A stretch of 7,972 nucleotides of DNA. Source: Kosmotogaceae bacterium (lineage in GTDB: Bacteria; Thermotogota; Thermotogae; Petrotogales; Kosmotogaceae). Shown in pieces: positions 1-5,200 of the stretch (position 1 is the stretch's first letter; each line of letters opens with the position of its first letter). The position numbers and the translations under genes were made by a program. The stretch is from NCBI GenBank assembly GCA_003444085.1, contig DLVL01000093.1, forward strand, positions 1 to 7,972. The letters run 5' to 3'. The notes below the pieces were generated by a model. The model saw only the letters and a program-made list of their open reading frames with translations, did not search any database and had not been told where the DNA came from.

Positions 1-198
1 GGGTCTCCAACTGCTTTTGACAGGGTGCTTGCTTCGAGAATGGGTTATGAGGCAGTGAAGGCAATTGAAGATGGAGAAGGAGGTACCATGATAGCGCTGA
101 GGGAAGGCAGAACTACCAGGGTTCCACTAGATAGGGTTCTGTCAAAGAAGAAGGAGCTTGACAAGAAGCTGATTGAGATTATTGAAGTGTTGTCATGA
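1..198 (+). CDS. pfkA: ATP-dependent 6-phosphofructokinase, C-terminal fragment (5' end outside window)
   Basis: Frame 1 is open from the first base to the TGA at 196-198 and encodes 65 residues beginning GSPTAFDRVLASRMG. This matches the C-terminal part of bacterial ATP-type phosphofructokinase, where E. coli PfkA reads GGSPVPYDRILASRMG. The enzyme phosphorylates fructose 6-phosphate to fructose 1,6-bisphosphate, the committing step of glycolysis, in the cytosol as a tetramer. By the E. coli numbering I recall, the fructose-6-phosphate ligands His249 and Arg252 lie just upstream of the window edge, so no catalytic residue can be checked here. The visible tail is about as long as the corresponding E. 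coli tail, so the 3' end looks intact. It ends in a lysine-rich helix. Pyruvate kinase follows after 30 bases on the same strand, the same order as in Thermotoga maritima (TM0209-TM0208), so the two are probably cotranscribed. Identification is confident; the ATP rather than PPi type is inferred from sequence similarity and this context. Confidence 0.9.
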   Translation, partial: GSPTAFDRVLASRMGYEAVKAIEDGEGGTMIALREGRTTRVPLDRVLSKKKELDKKLIEIIEVLS

Positions 199-216
199 GA
201 CACGGTCGGTGTTGAC

Positions 217-227
217 AGGCAGGTGAT
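217..227 (+). promoter_or_regulatory. Ribosome-binding site of pyk, deciding the start
   Basis: The stretch AGGCAGGTGAT resembles the full anti-Shine-Dalgarno complement with one inserted base. Its second AGG (221-223) is 5 bases from the ATG at 229. An alternative in-frame GTG at 223 lies inside this site and so is an unlikely start; a further in-frame GTG at 232 is possible but less favoured than the ATG. Confidence 0.6.
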
Positions 228-228
228 A

Positions 229-1650
229 ATGGTGAGGAAAACAAAGATCGTATGCACGATAGGGCCTGCAACAGAATCTTCCGAAATGCTTGAGTTGCTT
301 GCCAGGAAGGGAATGAATGTTGCTCGTCTCAACACATCTCATGGCGATGTGGAGTCTCATAGAGCAACGATCAGGACGATTAAGAAGGTTCGAGATCAGC
401 TCTCTCTTCCAATAGCGATTCTACTTGATCTGTCGGGTCCAAAACTCAGGACAGGAGATTTCTGTGATGACCTCATAGAACTAAAAGAGGGGCAGGAATT
501 CGTTCTTACTACTGACAAGATCGTTGGAGATGCCTCAAGGGTGAGCGTTAACTACGAACAACTGCCACGGGAAGTTAATGAAGGTGATGAGATTCTTCTC
601 GATGACGGAAAAGTCAAGCTCGTAGTCACAAATGTCAAAACTCCAGAGATCTATACGCGCGTTGAAGACGGAGGGCAGATAACACATAGACGAGGAATAA
701 ACATACCCGGAGCAGAGCTCGGAATATCTGCCGTGACCGAAAAAGATGAACGGTTCATTGAATTGGGAGCCCAGGAACAGGTCGACTTTTTTGCCCTGTC
801 TTTTGTGAGAAAACCTGACGATGTGAAAAAGGCAAGACGGATGCAGGAATCCCTGGATATTGATATTCCAATCATATCCAAGATCGAGACTAAACGTGCG
901 CTGCATTGCATAGAGGAGATTGCGCTGGTTTCTGATGGTCTGATGGTTGCAAGAGGTGATCTCGGAGTGGAGATTCCCGTGGAAGAGGTTCCAATAGCAC
1001 AAAAAAGGATCATCCGTGCAGGTAACTTGAGGAGGATTCCCGTAATAACCGCAACTCAAATGCTTGAATCCATGATCGAGAATCCGGTTCCGACAAGGGC
1101 GGAGACGACGGACATATCGAACGCAATCCTCGATGGTACTGATGCTGTAATGCTTTCCGCAGAGACATCGATCGGGAAATACCCGGACAGGGCAGTATCG
1201 GTGATGCACAGAACAGCCCTGTCAACCGAGAGTTACTTCTACAAGAATCCTTACCTGTTGTCCTGGACACGTGAGCATACACCGGTTGATGATGACACGA
1301 CTGCGATATGCATGGCATCCTGGACGATCAGCGAATCACTGGATTTGAAGCTCATTGTCACTTCGACCTTTTCTGGTCATACGGCCCGAAACGTTTCAGG
1401 ACTCCGGCCGTGTTCACATATCCTTGCAATGACCCCAAATCAGAAAACCTACTACTTGCTTGCGCTTGTATGGGGAGTTACACCTGTTATCTCACTTCCC
1501 AGCTCAAACACAGATGAAATCATCGACGCTGCAGGAAAGAAGGCAAGGAGCATGGGAATTGTAGAGAAAGGGGAAGCTTTCATTCTAACCGCCGGTATTC
1601 CACCGGGAGTAAAGAATACCACGAATATCCTGAAAATCGAACGAGTATAG
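229..1650 (+). CDS. pyk: Pyruvate kinase (lysine-type, predicted K+-independent)
   Basis: This 473-residue protein has the usual length for bacterial pyruvate kinase, which converts phosphoenolpyruvate and ADP to pyruvate and ATP in the last step of glycolysis. The opening TKIVCTIGPA is the family signature. The phosphate- and metal-binding loop RLNTSHG has Arg33, Asn35 and Ser37. The catalytic motif ISKIE gives Lys218 and Glu220, ARGDLGVE gives the metal ligand Asp244, and ITATQMLESM supplies Thr276. The B domain spans roughly residues 70-165. The C-terminal domain (about 350-473) carries a SGHTARNVS segment where allosteric sugar phosphates bind in relatives. The segment DLSGPKLRTG has Lys72 where K+-dependent enzymes have Glu (rabbit Glu117) and Leu68 in place of Thr113, the pattern of K+-independent enzymes. 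It follows pfkA by 30 bases, so the two genes look like one operon. I chose ATG 229 over GTG 223 from the ribosome-binding site. No strong terminator is visible after it. Confidence 0.97.
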   Translation: MVRKTKIVCTIGPATESSEMLELLARKGMNVARLNTSHGDVESHRATIRTIKKVRDQLSLPIAILLDLSGPKLRTGDFCDDLIELKEGQEFVLTTDKIVGDASRVSVNYEQLPREVNEGDEILLDDGKVKLVVTNVKTPEIYTRVEDGGQITHRRGINIPGAELGISAVTEKDERFIELGAQEQVDFFALSFVRKPDDVKKARRMQESLDIDIPIISKIETKRALHCIEEIALVSDGLMVARGDLGVEIPVEEVPIAQKRIIRAGNLRRIPVITATQMLESMIENPVPTRAETTDISNAILDGTDAVMLSAETSIGKYPDRAVSVMHRTALSTESYFYKNPYLLSWTREHTPVDDDTTAICMASWTISESLDLKLIVTSTFSGHTARNVSGLRPCSHILAMTPNQKTYYLLALVWGVTPVISLPSSNTDEIIDAAGKKARSMGIVEKGEAFILTAGIPPGVKNTTNILKIERV

Positions 1651-1782
1651 TGTGTTAAACTAACTATCTCTCATATACCATATAATACAGCAAAAAGCCA
1701 CGATAAAGGGAGTATTTTCATTATAATCGGTTCTTAATTCCTCAGATAGCCCGTAAAGCCTCCCAATGCTGTCTAATTCTGG

Positions 1783-1811
1783 TTGAACAACTCAGTATTC
1801 TGTTCTATTAT
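1783..1811 (+). promoter_or_regulatory. Sigma-A type promoter of groESL
   Basis: A TTGAAC -35 box (1783-1788) is separated by exactly 17 bases from a TATTAT -10 box (1806-1811). Relative to TTGACA/TATAAT the -35 box has two mismatches and the -10 box one. The predicted transcription start is near 1818, inside the CIRCE operator, the expected arrangement for repression by HrcA. There is no extended -10 TG. Confidence 0.72.
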
Positions 1812-1814
1812 TGG

Positions 1815-1841
1815 TTAGCAGACTAAGTAGTAGAGTGCTAA
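1815..1841 (+). promoter_or_regulatory. CIRCE operator (HrcA-binding inverted repeat)
   Basis: The sequence reads TTAGCAGAC, a 9-base spacer, then GAGTGCTAA. The CIRCE consensus is TTAGCACTC-N9-GAGTGCTAA. The right arm is perfect, the spacer has the exact canonical length, and the left arm differs at two positions (GAC instead of CTC at its inner end). CIRCE is bound by the heat-shock repressor HrcA, whose own folding depends on GroEL, giving feedback control of groESL. The operator overlaps the predicted transcription start and lies 22 bases before the groES start codon. HrcA itself is not in this window. Confidence 0.9.
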
Positions 1842-1850
1842 CAAATCGAA

Positions 1851-1857
1851 GGGAGGT
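1851..1857 (+). promoter_or_regulatory. Ribosome-binding site of groES
   Basis: GGGAGGT lies 6 bases before the ATG at 1864, a strong Shine-Dalgarno sequence that fixes the start. Confidence 0.8.
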
Positions 1858-1863
1858 TTTTTC

Positions 1864-2133
1864 ATGAAGGTAGTTCCACTTGGTTCAAGGCTGCTTATTA
1901 AGCCAATTAAGGAAGAGAAGAAGACAGAAGGCGGTATTGTTCTTCCAGATACTGCGAAGGAAAAGCCGATGAAGGCTGAGGTAATCGAGGTGGGTAAGGA
2001 AGTTGAGGAAATTGATGTGAAGCCGACTGACAAGGTTCTTTATTCAAAGTATGCCGGTACGGAGATCAAGATCGATGATGATGACTACATTATCATCGAT
2101 GAAGACGACGTTCTGGCAAAGATCGAAGAGTGA
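1864..2133 (+). CDS. groES: Co-chaperonin GroES (Hsp10)
   Basis: This 89-residue protein is the heptameric lid of the GroEL folding chamber; it binds the GroEL apical domains with ATP and encloses the substrate in the cytosol. The N-terminal MKVVPLGSRLLIKP begins the GroES beta-barrel. The mobile loop that contacts GroEL is visible at about residues 17-33, with the conserved GGIVLPD at 23-29. The following GEV-type segment (KAEVIEVGKE) and the C-terminal DEDDVLAKIEE strand are typical. At 89 residues it is a little shorter than the 97 of E. coli GroES, within the normal range. It is the first gene of a two-gene operon, with groEL starting 15 bases after its stop, and lies directly behind a promoter and CIRCE operator, so heat-shock derepression through HrcA is expected. 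The residues near 65-80 are unusually acidic (IDDDD, DEDD). Confidence 0.98.
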   Translation: MKVVPLGSRLLIKPIKEEKKTEGGIVLPDTAKEKPMKAEVIEVGKEVEEIDVKPTDKVLYSKYAGTEIKIDDDDYIIIDEDDVLAKIEE

Positions 2134-2148
2134 AAGGGGGAATAGACA

Positions 2149-3774
2149 ATGTCGAAGATCATTAAGTTCAGTGAAGAAGCCAGAAGAGATCTCGAAAAAG
2201 GCGTCAATACAGTAGCAGAAGCTGTCAAGATAACCCTGGGTCCCAAAGGGAGAAATGTCGTTCTTGAGAAGAGCTGGGGCTCTCCGACGATAACTAATGA
2301 CGGTGTTTCTATAGCAAAAGAGATCGATGTGGAAGACAAGTTTGAGAATCTTGGTGCGCAGCTTGTCAAGGAAGTTGCTTCGAAGACGAATGACATAGCA
2401 GGTGACGGAACAACAACGGCAACGTTACTAGCCCAGGCCATGATAAAAGAGGGGCTCAAGAATGTAACGGCTGGAGCAAATCCGATTCTTGTGAGGAAAG
2501 GTATTGAGAAAGCGGTCACGGCAGCCGTTGAGTCGATTCGTGAGATGTCAAAGAAGCTCTCAAGCAGAGAAGGAATAGCCTCTGTTGCTGCGATTTCCGC
2601 TAATGATCCTGATATCGGAGAACTGATCGCAGAGGCCATGGATAAAGTAGGTCAGGACGGTGTTATTACTGTTGAGGATTCAAAAACCCTTGAGACCTAC
2701 GTCGAGTTTGTTGAAGGAATGCAGTTTGATCGCGGCTACATCTCTCCTTATTTCGTTACGGACCCGGAGAAGATGGAAGCTGTTATCAAGGAACCCTACA
2801 TTCTTGTCACTGACAAGAAACTCACTGCTGTGAAGCCTATAGTGTCACTTCTCGAGAAAGTTGCCCAGGCTGGTAAGCCACTGGTCATAATCTCTGAAGA
2901 TGTAGAAGGCGAAGCCCTATCCACACTCGTTCTTAACAAGATCAGGGGAACTCTCGAGTCAATAGCTGTGAAGGCTCCTGGATTTGGAGACAGGAGAAAA
3001 GCCATGCTTCAGGATATCGCGATTCTGACTGGCGGAACCGTTGTAAGCGAAGAAGTCGGAATGACTCTTGAGAACGTTACCCTCAACGATCTCGGAACAG
3101 CGGCAATGATCAGAGTCAAGAAGGACGACACCATCATAGTTGATGGAAAGGGCAATCCTGAGAAGATCAAGCAGAGAATCGGTCAGATAAAGGCTCAGAT
3201 CGATCAGACAACTTCCGAATACGAGAAGGAGACTCTCCAGGAGAGACTCGCCAAGCTGTCCGGTGGAGTTGCGGTTATCAAGGTCGGTGCCGCCACTGAG
3301 ACTGAGCTGAAAGAGAAGAAGCACAGAATTGAAGATGCTTTGAGTGCAACCAGGGCAGCAGTTGAGGAAGGAATCGTCGCAGGAGGAGGCGTGGTTCTTG
3401 TAAGAGCCAAGCCAACGGTTGAGAAACTGATCGAAGAGACGACAGATCCTGATGTGAAGATTGGAATGAAGATCGTCCTCAAGTCACTGGACATTCCAAT
3501 GAGACAAATTGTTGCTAATGCCGGTCTTGACGGTGCTGTTGTGGTCCACAAAGTGCTCGAAAGCAATGACATGTCATACGGGTATGACGTGCTCTCTAAC
3601 GATTACAAGAACATGTTTGATGCAGGAATCATTGATCCTGTGAAGGTCACAAGAAGTGCTCTTCAGAATGCTGCATCAATAGCTGGAATTCTTCTTACTA
3701 CGGAAGCAGCAATTGTTGAGAAGCCCGAAGAGAAAGACAACACACCTCAGGTTCCTCACATGCCCGAGTACTGA
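2149..3774 (+). CDS. groEL: Chaperonin GroEL (Hsp60)
   Basis: This 541-residue protein is the double-ring ATPase that folds non-native proteins together with GroES. The equatorial ATP site is intact: LGPKGRNVVLE near residue 30, TNDGVSIA with Asp51 (E. coli Asp52), GDGTTTA with Asp86 (Asp87), and VEDAL-like IEDALSATRAAVEEG with Asp396 (Asp398, required for hydrolysis), followed by AGGGV. Intermediate and apical domains lie in order, with the apical segment about 190-375 including GYISPYFVTD and VKAPGFGDRRK. Length agrees with the family (E. coli 548). The tail ends PQVPHMPEY and lacks the Gly-Gly-Met repeats of E. coli GroEL; I recall similar short tails in Thermotogota. An AAAGGGGG ribosome-binding site at 2134-2141 sits between the groES stop and the ATG. 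It is expressed with groES from the CIRCE-controlled promoter, and a strong terminator follows 19 bases after its stop. Confidence 0.98.
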   Translation: MSKIIKFSEEARRDLEKGVNTVAEAVKITLGPKGRNVVLEKSWGSPTITNDGVSIAKEIDVEDKFENLGAQLVKEVASKTNDIAGDGTTTATLLAQAMIKEGLKNVTAGANPILVRKGIEKAVTAAVESIREMSKKLSSREGIASVAAISANDPDIGELIAEAMDKVGQDGVITVEDSKTLETYVEFVEGMQFDRGYISPYFVTDPEKMEAVIKEPYILVTDKKLTAVKPIVSLLEKVAQAGKPLVIISEDVEGEALSTLVLNKIRGTLESIAVKAPGFGDRRKAMLQDIAILTGGTVVSEEVGMTLENVTLNDLGTAAMIRVKKDDTIIVDGKGNPEKIKQRIGQIKAQIDQTTSEYEKETLQERLAKLSGGVAVIKVGAATETELKEKKHRIEDALSATRAAVEEGIVAGGGVVLVRAKPTVEKLIEETTDPDVKIGMKIVLKSLDIPMRQIVANAGLDGAVVVHKVLESNDMSYGYDVLSNDYKNMFDAGIIDPVKVTRSALQNAASIAGILLTTEAAIVEKPEEKDNTPQVPHMPEY

Positions 3775-3793
3775 GAATAATAACAATAACAAC

Positions 3794-3821
3794 AAAAGGA
3801 GAGCCAGCTGGCTCTCCTTTT
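3794..3821. terminator. Bidirectional rho-independent terminator between groEL and the aminomutase gene
   Basis: A 28-base perfect palindrome has arms AAAAGGAGAGCCAG and CTGGCTCTCCTTTT. The GC-rich stem (GGAGAGCC/GGCTCTCC with an AGCT loop) is followed by TTTT on either strand, so it can stop both groEL transcription from the left and aminomutase transcription from the right. The two stop codons lie 19 bases (groEL) and 30 bases (aminomutase) from it, an economical arrangement for convergent genes. Confidence 0.9.
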
Positions 3822-3851
3822 CATATGAGTTAGCTTTGTTTGTGACACTAC

Positions 3852-4970
3852 TCAGGTTCCGGCGGTCTGGAGCTCTTTCTTCATACTCGCATACTCTGCA
3901 TAATCATCGAGCCAGTAAGCTTCTGGATTGCGTTTGAACACCATGAACTTCTTGTAGTCACGCGGGTCTGCTGCACGGTGGTATCTCATGTAGATGTTCT
4001 TCTTATCTGTTGCCAGTATCTCAATCTTTCCTGTTGCATGTGACATCGCAAAACGAGCTCTCTTTGCGAGTCCAGAACACTTCTCAAATGCTTCCATGAA
4101 GATCTGGTGCCCCTTCTCGATCGGAACGGCGTAAGGCTTGTTTCCTGCAGTGGGTCTGCACTGAAAGACGTAGTACGGCGGAACCCCTATGAATGAAAGC
4201 TTCTTGAATAATCCTGCAAGGGCTTCTGGATTATCGTTAATACCCGCAATCATCGGAGTCTGGTTACACATAATGGCGCCCGCGTTGTGAAGCTTCTGAA
4301 TAGCTTTTTCCGCGACTTCGGTGATCTCATTGGGATGGTTGAAGTGATTGATAACATAGATTCGCTTGTCTGGAAGACTGTATTTCTTGATCATGTCAGT
4401 CAGGGAATCATCTTCTACGATTCTGTAAGGATTGAAAGCGGCCATCTTCGTTCCTATCCTAATTATCTTCACATGATTGATCTCTCTGATGCGCCGGATA
4501 ATAGCCTCGAGCTTTGGTGTAGCCATGACTAGAGGGTCTCCGCCAGTCAGCAGCACGTTTGTTATTTCGGGATGCTTCTCGATGTAGTTGATTCCTTCGG
4601 TGACATCTCTTGTAACTTCCTGGTTTTCTCGCATAAATATGCGCTTTCTGAAGCAGTACCTGCAGAATGCTCCACACACATCCGAGACAAGAAGAACAGC
4701 CGTATCCCTGTACTTGTGTTCGAGTCCTTTCACTGGGCTGTACTTGTGTTCCATTGAAGCATCAAGTTCTCCCCACTCATTCAGTTCTTCCATCGTGGGG
4801 ACGACAAGTCTTCTGATCGGGTCTTTCGGGTCGTTCCAGTTAATCAATCCCAAGTAGTATTCATTTGCTCTAAACGCGTACTTCTCAACGACTTTTTTCA
4901 GGTCTTTTTTCTCTTGAACGCTCAAACCATTGACATCGTCGATGTTAACAACATATTTGGGTTTACTCAT
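3852..4970 (-). CDS. KamA-family radical SAM/PLP aminomutase, substrate unassigned
   Basis: This 372-residue cytosolic enzyme belongs to the lysine 2,3-aminomutase (KamA) family, which moves an alpha-amino group to the beta carbon using S-adenosylmethionine, a [4Fe-4S] cluster and pyridoxal phosphate. The radical SAM motif CGAFCRYC supplies Cys99, Cys103 and Cys106, followed by FRKR as in KamA. LLTGGDPL (about 140-147) is the glycine-rich SAM-binding segment. Lys315 in HATGK is the probable PLP lysine, in place of the PGGGGK motif of true lysine aminomutase. By recalled alignment, the two aspartates that hold the lysine side chain (Asp293 and Asp330 in the clostridial enzyme) are replaced: CRPTAG stands where CDLSLG would be, and the second region reads AMSHA. 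The zinc-site cysteines of the C-terminus are also missing. So lysine is an unlikely substrate; glutamate or another amino acid is possible. The start at 4970 is set by a strong AGGAGG; a 12-codon upstream extension is rejected. Confidence 0.9.
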   Translation of the reverse strand: MSKPKYVVNIDDVNGLSVQEKKDLKKVVEKYAFRANEYYLGLINWNDPKDPIRRLVVPTMEELNEWGELDASMEHKYSPVKGLEHKYRDTAVLLVSDVCGAFCRYCFRKRIFMRENQEVTRDVTEGINYIEKHPEITNVLLTGGDPLVMATPKLEAIIRRIREINHVKIIRIGTKMAAFNPYRIVEDDSLTDMIKKYSLPDKRIYVINHFNHPNEITEVAEKAIQKLHNAGAIMCNQTPMIAGINDNPEALAGLFKKLSFIGVPPYYVFQCRPTAGNKPYAVPIEKGHQIFMEAFEKCSGLAKRARFAMSHATGKIEILATDKKNIYMRYHRAADPRDYKKFMVFKRNPEAYWLDDYAEYASMKKELQTAGT

Positions 4971-4974
4971 TGAA

Positions 4975-4985
4975 TCGCCTCCTTT
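4975..4985 (-). promoter_or_regulatory. Ribosome-binding site of the aminomutase gene, deciding the start
   Basis: On the minus strand AAAGGAGGCGA precedes the ATG at 4970, with AGGAGG 7 bases from it. This near-perfect site places translation at MSKPKYVV and makes the ATG 12 codons upstream (5006) unnecessary, since the site itself would then be inside the coding region. Confidence 0.88.
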
Positions 4986-5004
4986 GTGACAGGGTATAGA
5001 CAGC

Positions 5005-5030
5005 AAAAAACAGGGAGACTCCTCAGTCTC
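5005..5030 (-). terminator. Small hairpin with T6 in the aminomutase leader (possible attenuator)
   Basis: On the minus strand GAGACT-GAGG-AGTCTC forms a 6-bp stem with a 4-base loop, then CCTG and six T. It lies 34 bases before the aminomutase start and about 100 bases downstream of the predicted transcription start. The stem has only three G-C pairs and the T run is 4 bases away, so it would be an inefficient terminator unless helped. It could be a second terminator for the large upstream gene, an attenuator, or chance. Confidence 0.4.
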
Positions 5031-5142
5031 GGCTTCTTCGTCTCTTTCACTTCAAGCATTTTCTCAGTGTGTTTGGCTCGGCAGGAATGCAGGAGTACAG
5101 CAGTTGTTTTTTGGCAGAACCATGGTTGTTGGCTTCAAAATC

Positions 5143-5171
5143 ATTATAAACTAAATCTGCCGCCATTTCAA
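5143..5171 (-). promoter_or_regulatory. Sigma-A type promoter of the aminomutase gene
   Basis: On the minus strand TTGAAA (5171-5166) and a perfect TATAAT (5148-5143) are separated by exactly 17 bases, a single mismatch from full consensus. The predicted start is near 5136, giving a leader of about 165 bases before the aminomutase ATG. The -35 box lies within the loop of the preceding terminator hairpin, and the spacer contains the hairpin's second arm, so promoter and terminator are physically nested. Confidence 0.75.
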
Positions 5172-5183
5172 AGGCGGCAGATT
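5154..5183 (-). terminator. Terminator hairpin after the large activase-like gene
   Basis: An 11-bp perfect inverted repeat, AATCTGCCGCC and GGCGGCAGATT around an 8-base loop, begins 17 bases after the stop of the minus-strand gene. On that strand the stem runs into a T-rich stretch (TTTAGTTTATAATGATTTT) without a pure T run, so termination is likely but perhaps incomplete. The plus-strand side has no T tract. Confidence 0.65.
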
Positions 5184-5200
5184 CTCATCCATGGCTCTTC

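Larger units (their letters stand above)
1651..1863 (+). other. Intergenic regulatory region between pyk and groES
   Basis: This 213-base gap is AT-rich at its left end and contains no credible gene. Its right third holds the groES promoter, the CIRCE operator and the ribosome-binding site. The left two thirds include two isolated TATAAT strings (1681 and 1722), neither with a -35 box at proper distance. No hairpin with a T tract is visible to end pyk transcription, so some read-through into groESL is possible. Confidence 0.6.
4967..5059 (-). other. Possible leader-peptide ORF overlapping the aminomutase start
   Basis: In the leader of the aminomutase gene a 30-codon frame runs from ATG 5059 to a TGA whose TG is shared with the aminomutase ATG (ATGA overlap). 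Its product would begin MLEVKETKKPRLRSL. It has three lysine codons and three further basic codons close before the leader hairpin. There is only a weak ribosome-binding site (TGAG). An independent 19-codon frame (5123 to 5064, MVLPKNNCC...) stops 4 bases before its ATG. Neither is recognisable as a known peptide. Short frames like these arise often by chance, so this is a candidate only. Confidence 0.2.

Noticed and set aside
535..1209. Long 224-codon open frame on the minus strand opposite pyk
   Set aside because: It lies wholly antisense to a certain pyruvate kinase gene. Its predicted protein resembles no family I know, and it has the Cys/His/Arg-rich composition typical of a shadow frame.
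1681..1727. TATAAT strings at 1681-1686 and 1722-1727 as groESL promoters
   Set aside because: Neither has a recognisable -35 box 16-18 bases upstream in this AT-rich stretch, whereas the 1783-1811 pair has correct spacing and sits on CIRCE.
1785..1805. Inverted repeat GAACA-N11-TGTTC overlapping the groESL promoter
   Set aside because: Only 5-base arms with a wide spacer; expected by chance, and it matches no operator I recognise.
2085..2639. 184-codon minus-strand frame opposite groES/groEL
   Set aside because: It is a shadow of the conserved GroEL frame, with a Ser/Ala/Phe-rich low-complexity translation and no sensible ribosome-binding site context.
4971..5006. 12-codon N-terminal extension of the aminomutase (start at 5006)
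   Set aside because: The strong AGGAGG lies inside this extension and is correctly spaced for the ATG at 4970. The extension MLSIPCHKGGDS simply translates the leader and the ribosome-binding site.
5118..5127. AACCATGGTT palindrome at the first mini-ORF start
   Set aside because: A single 10-base palindrome without a second copy or flanking conservation is compatible with chance.
4971..5136. Lysine riboswitch or T-box in the aminomutase leader
   Set aside because: I could not find the conserved core strings of an L-box or the T-box TGGAACCGCG-type sequence, and only one small hairpin is clear. It is kept as an undefined structured leader instead.
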